Source: Verrucomicrobiaceae bacterium UBA7681
GTDB lineage: Bacteria; Verrucomicrobiota; Verrucomicrobiia; Verrucomicrobiales; Verrucomicrobiaceae
NCBI GenBank assembly: GCA_002482965.1
Contig: DLGZ01000067.1
Coordinates: 58,242 to 122,241, forward strand
Direction: 5' to 3'
Length of the DNA: 64,000 bases
Below are positions 52,901-55,900 of this stretch, in pieces (positions within the stretch are counted from its first letter, which is position 1; each line of letters opens with the position of its first letter). The notes under the pieces were generated by a model. It did not search any database. It was given only the letters and a program-made list of their open reading frames with translations, and was not told the DNA's origin. The position numbers were made by a program, and so were the translations under genes.

Positions 52901-55900
52901 AGCGTGGAAGCGACGTTAAAGGTGCGATTGCTCGCACCCAGATCCACACGGCCGGCGATCTGTGCAATGGCCCCGGGATTGCTGGAGGTGACGTTGACAT
53001 CGCCGTTCAAGAACAGCGTTCCACCGAAGTCAGCACCGCCAGGCGTCACATCGCCCTGGAAGGAACTGATGAGCGCGCCCTGCGTGCCGCCGTTGTTGTT
53101 GATATTGAAACCCGCCAGCGTGTTGTTCCCTGCGAGGAGGAGGAATCCGGGGCCATTGATGGTGATGATATTGTTCGGGTCAATCTGCCCGCCATTCACT
53201 TCCATCGTGATCCGGGCGTCCGTGGCATTGATGCCGCCGTTGATGACCACGCCATTGGTAGAGTAGGGAATCGTGACCACGCCGACACCGCCATTCAGAC
53301 GTAGGTTGCCTTGATCGACAATTGTGCCGCCGCTGTAGGTGTTCGCAGCGGTCAGGGCGAGGGCGGAGGCGCCTGACTTGACCAATGAAACCGTGGCCGT
53401 GCCCGCATTCATGGCGCGGGTATCGAAGGTATCCACGATCACCGAATTGATCGTGATCGTGTTTTGATTGTTGTAGGTGATAAGTTCGGTGTTGCCTGAA
53501 AGTGCGCTGCCTCCGGCAGTCAGGATACCGCGGTTGGTGGCGGTACCGAAAACGATCGCGCCGTTTTCGTTGGTTTTTAGGATGCCGCCCAAGCCAAGAT
53601 TGAGGAAATCTGGACCACCAGTGGTCGTACCGTTGGTGAACGTGTAATTGACCGTCGCCGTTCCAGAAGAGCGCAGACTGCCGATGGTCGTGTCGGCGGC
53701 AAGGGCGACGCTGGCGCTGTTCGTAGATATGTTGGTCGGCAGGTTATTACCACTGGCAAGGGCCGCCGCGTAGGGCTGATAACCGGCCTGCCCCATCGCC
53801 CCGATGCCAAGATCAGCGATGTAGCTCGCATATTCGCCGTGATTGGTGATCGCCCAGGCACCGATGCCGCCGCCCGTCAATGTGGGAGCGCTGTTGATCA
53901 GAATGGTCGGATTACTCCCGATGGTGCCTAGGGTTCCGACAGAAGCCGCGATGAAAGTGCTGAAATTAACGGTCGCACCCGAGTTGGCGGTGCGGAAAAG
54001 GTTGTTCAGGGTAAGAACAGATGAACTGACCCCGACGTTGCCATGCTGCACGGTGATGGCAGAAGCACCTTGGACAAGTGTCACATCTCCAAGGGTTTCG
54101 GTGGATGCCATCTGCGCACGTCCAACGTAGTTCAGCGTACCGCCACGCAGATCAATCGCCGCCGCGTCATTGATGCGATCATTGTCGTTGATGGTGCCGA
54201 CGTTATTGTCCAGCGTCAGAATCGAGTAGTTGATGTCGAGGTTGCTCGTGCCGGAGAAGCGCGCGCCATCACGCATCGTGGTGGTGCCGGCGGCGATGAG
54301 GATGTCACCCGTCGTGTTGCTGTCGGAGAACAGCGAAAGCGCAACGTTGGCACCGGTCTTCTGGAAGGCGACAGCACCCGTGATATTGCCGGAAAAGTTT
54401 CTGGCCGCGTCCAGGTTCTCCACAAAGGTCGAACCCGCAATGCCCTTGATCGTACCGGCACCGTCCACCACCGCGCCCGCATCAAACAAACGCGAAGTCT
54501 GGGCCGTGCCGTTCAGGTCCAGCGTCCCCCCGAAATTGATGTTCAGGAAGTTGTTGAAGTAGATTGTGTTGTTGCCGCCTGCCATCTTCAGCGTGCCCTG
54601 ATTGATGACCGTCTGGCCACCGGCAACATTGCCCGCCACACCAGTGATGACACTGGCCGTCGGCGCGAGAGTCAGGATGCCGTCTCCCGCCTTGATGAAG
54701 GCGATGTTGCCGTTGCCCTGGCCGTTGCCCCCCTGGAGCAGGCTCGTGATCGTGGTGTTGTCCGTGGCCAAGCCAACGGTGTGGATGATGAGAGGAGCGC
54801 CGCCAGCAGCGTACGAGATGACACCGCCACTGATGCCAGCATTGCCCGCCTTGGTGAGGATACCACCGCTCTGGATGCTGAGAATGTCGAATGACTTCAG
54901 GGTCACTCCACCGCCATTTTCCAGCGTCAGCGAGTTGATCCTGCGTGTGTCGATGGCGGCCTGGGCCGAGATCAGGCGGACGTTGGTGTCCACGGTCAGC
55001 GTTGCGACCATTTCCGTGCTGGTGTTCAGCGCACGCAGGATCGCTGTGCCAGTGCCCGCAGCAGCGGCTGCGGCATCCGAAGTGGCAAAGGACACGCCGA
55101 GGCCGGTGGCGCTGTTATCAACGAGCGCCCACGCAACAACACCCTTATTGGTCGTTCCCGTGGCACCTGTCTGACCCACAAACGTATATCCAGCACCGGT
55201 TGCAGCAATCGTGGAAACACCCGCACCCGCAGCCGTTCCGAGATTGGTGCCACGGAACAGCGCGGTCGCTCCCGACGGAGAGGTCGTGGCGTTGATTGCC
55301 GGCGCCGGGTTGTTCGGAAGGCCCGTCACAAGGTTGGTCCCGCCTGTGGCGGACGTGACCGTGATGATGTTCTGACCACGGGAAAATGTGGGGACGGCCA
55401 AGGTTTCCGTCACCGTAGTTGCGCCCCCGATCACGTTAAGGTTGCCACCAGCCAAAGTGATCGCCCTGTTGGAACCCAAGCGGTTGGAAAGAACCCCGGC
55501 CGTGTTGTCAATGGTCAGCGTACCACCTGGGTTGATCGTAATCGCTCCGGTGCCACCGACAGCTCCCGCCGCGCCCGAAATTTCGAGCACACCCTTGTGG
55601 ATGATGAGCGTTCCGACAAACGCAGTGTCAGCAACACCGATCGTCGTCTTCCCCGTGCCGATTTTCGTGAGGTTCGTGACCGCAGCCGCCAGCCCGGTCC
55701 CGCCGATGAGAATGTTACCCGCTCCCGTAGTGGTCAGTGCAAACGCCCCGGCCACACCGCCCGAGAGCGTCAACGTTCCAGCGTCGGAACCAATCGTCGA
55801 AGCCGTCGCCATCGTGATGGCTCCAGCATACGTGTTGTTGCCTGAAATGTTTTGCAGCGCACCACCCGTGTTGATCCCCGTGTTGTTCAGAGTCAGCGCC

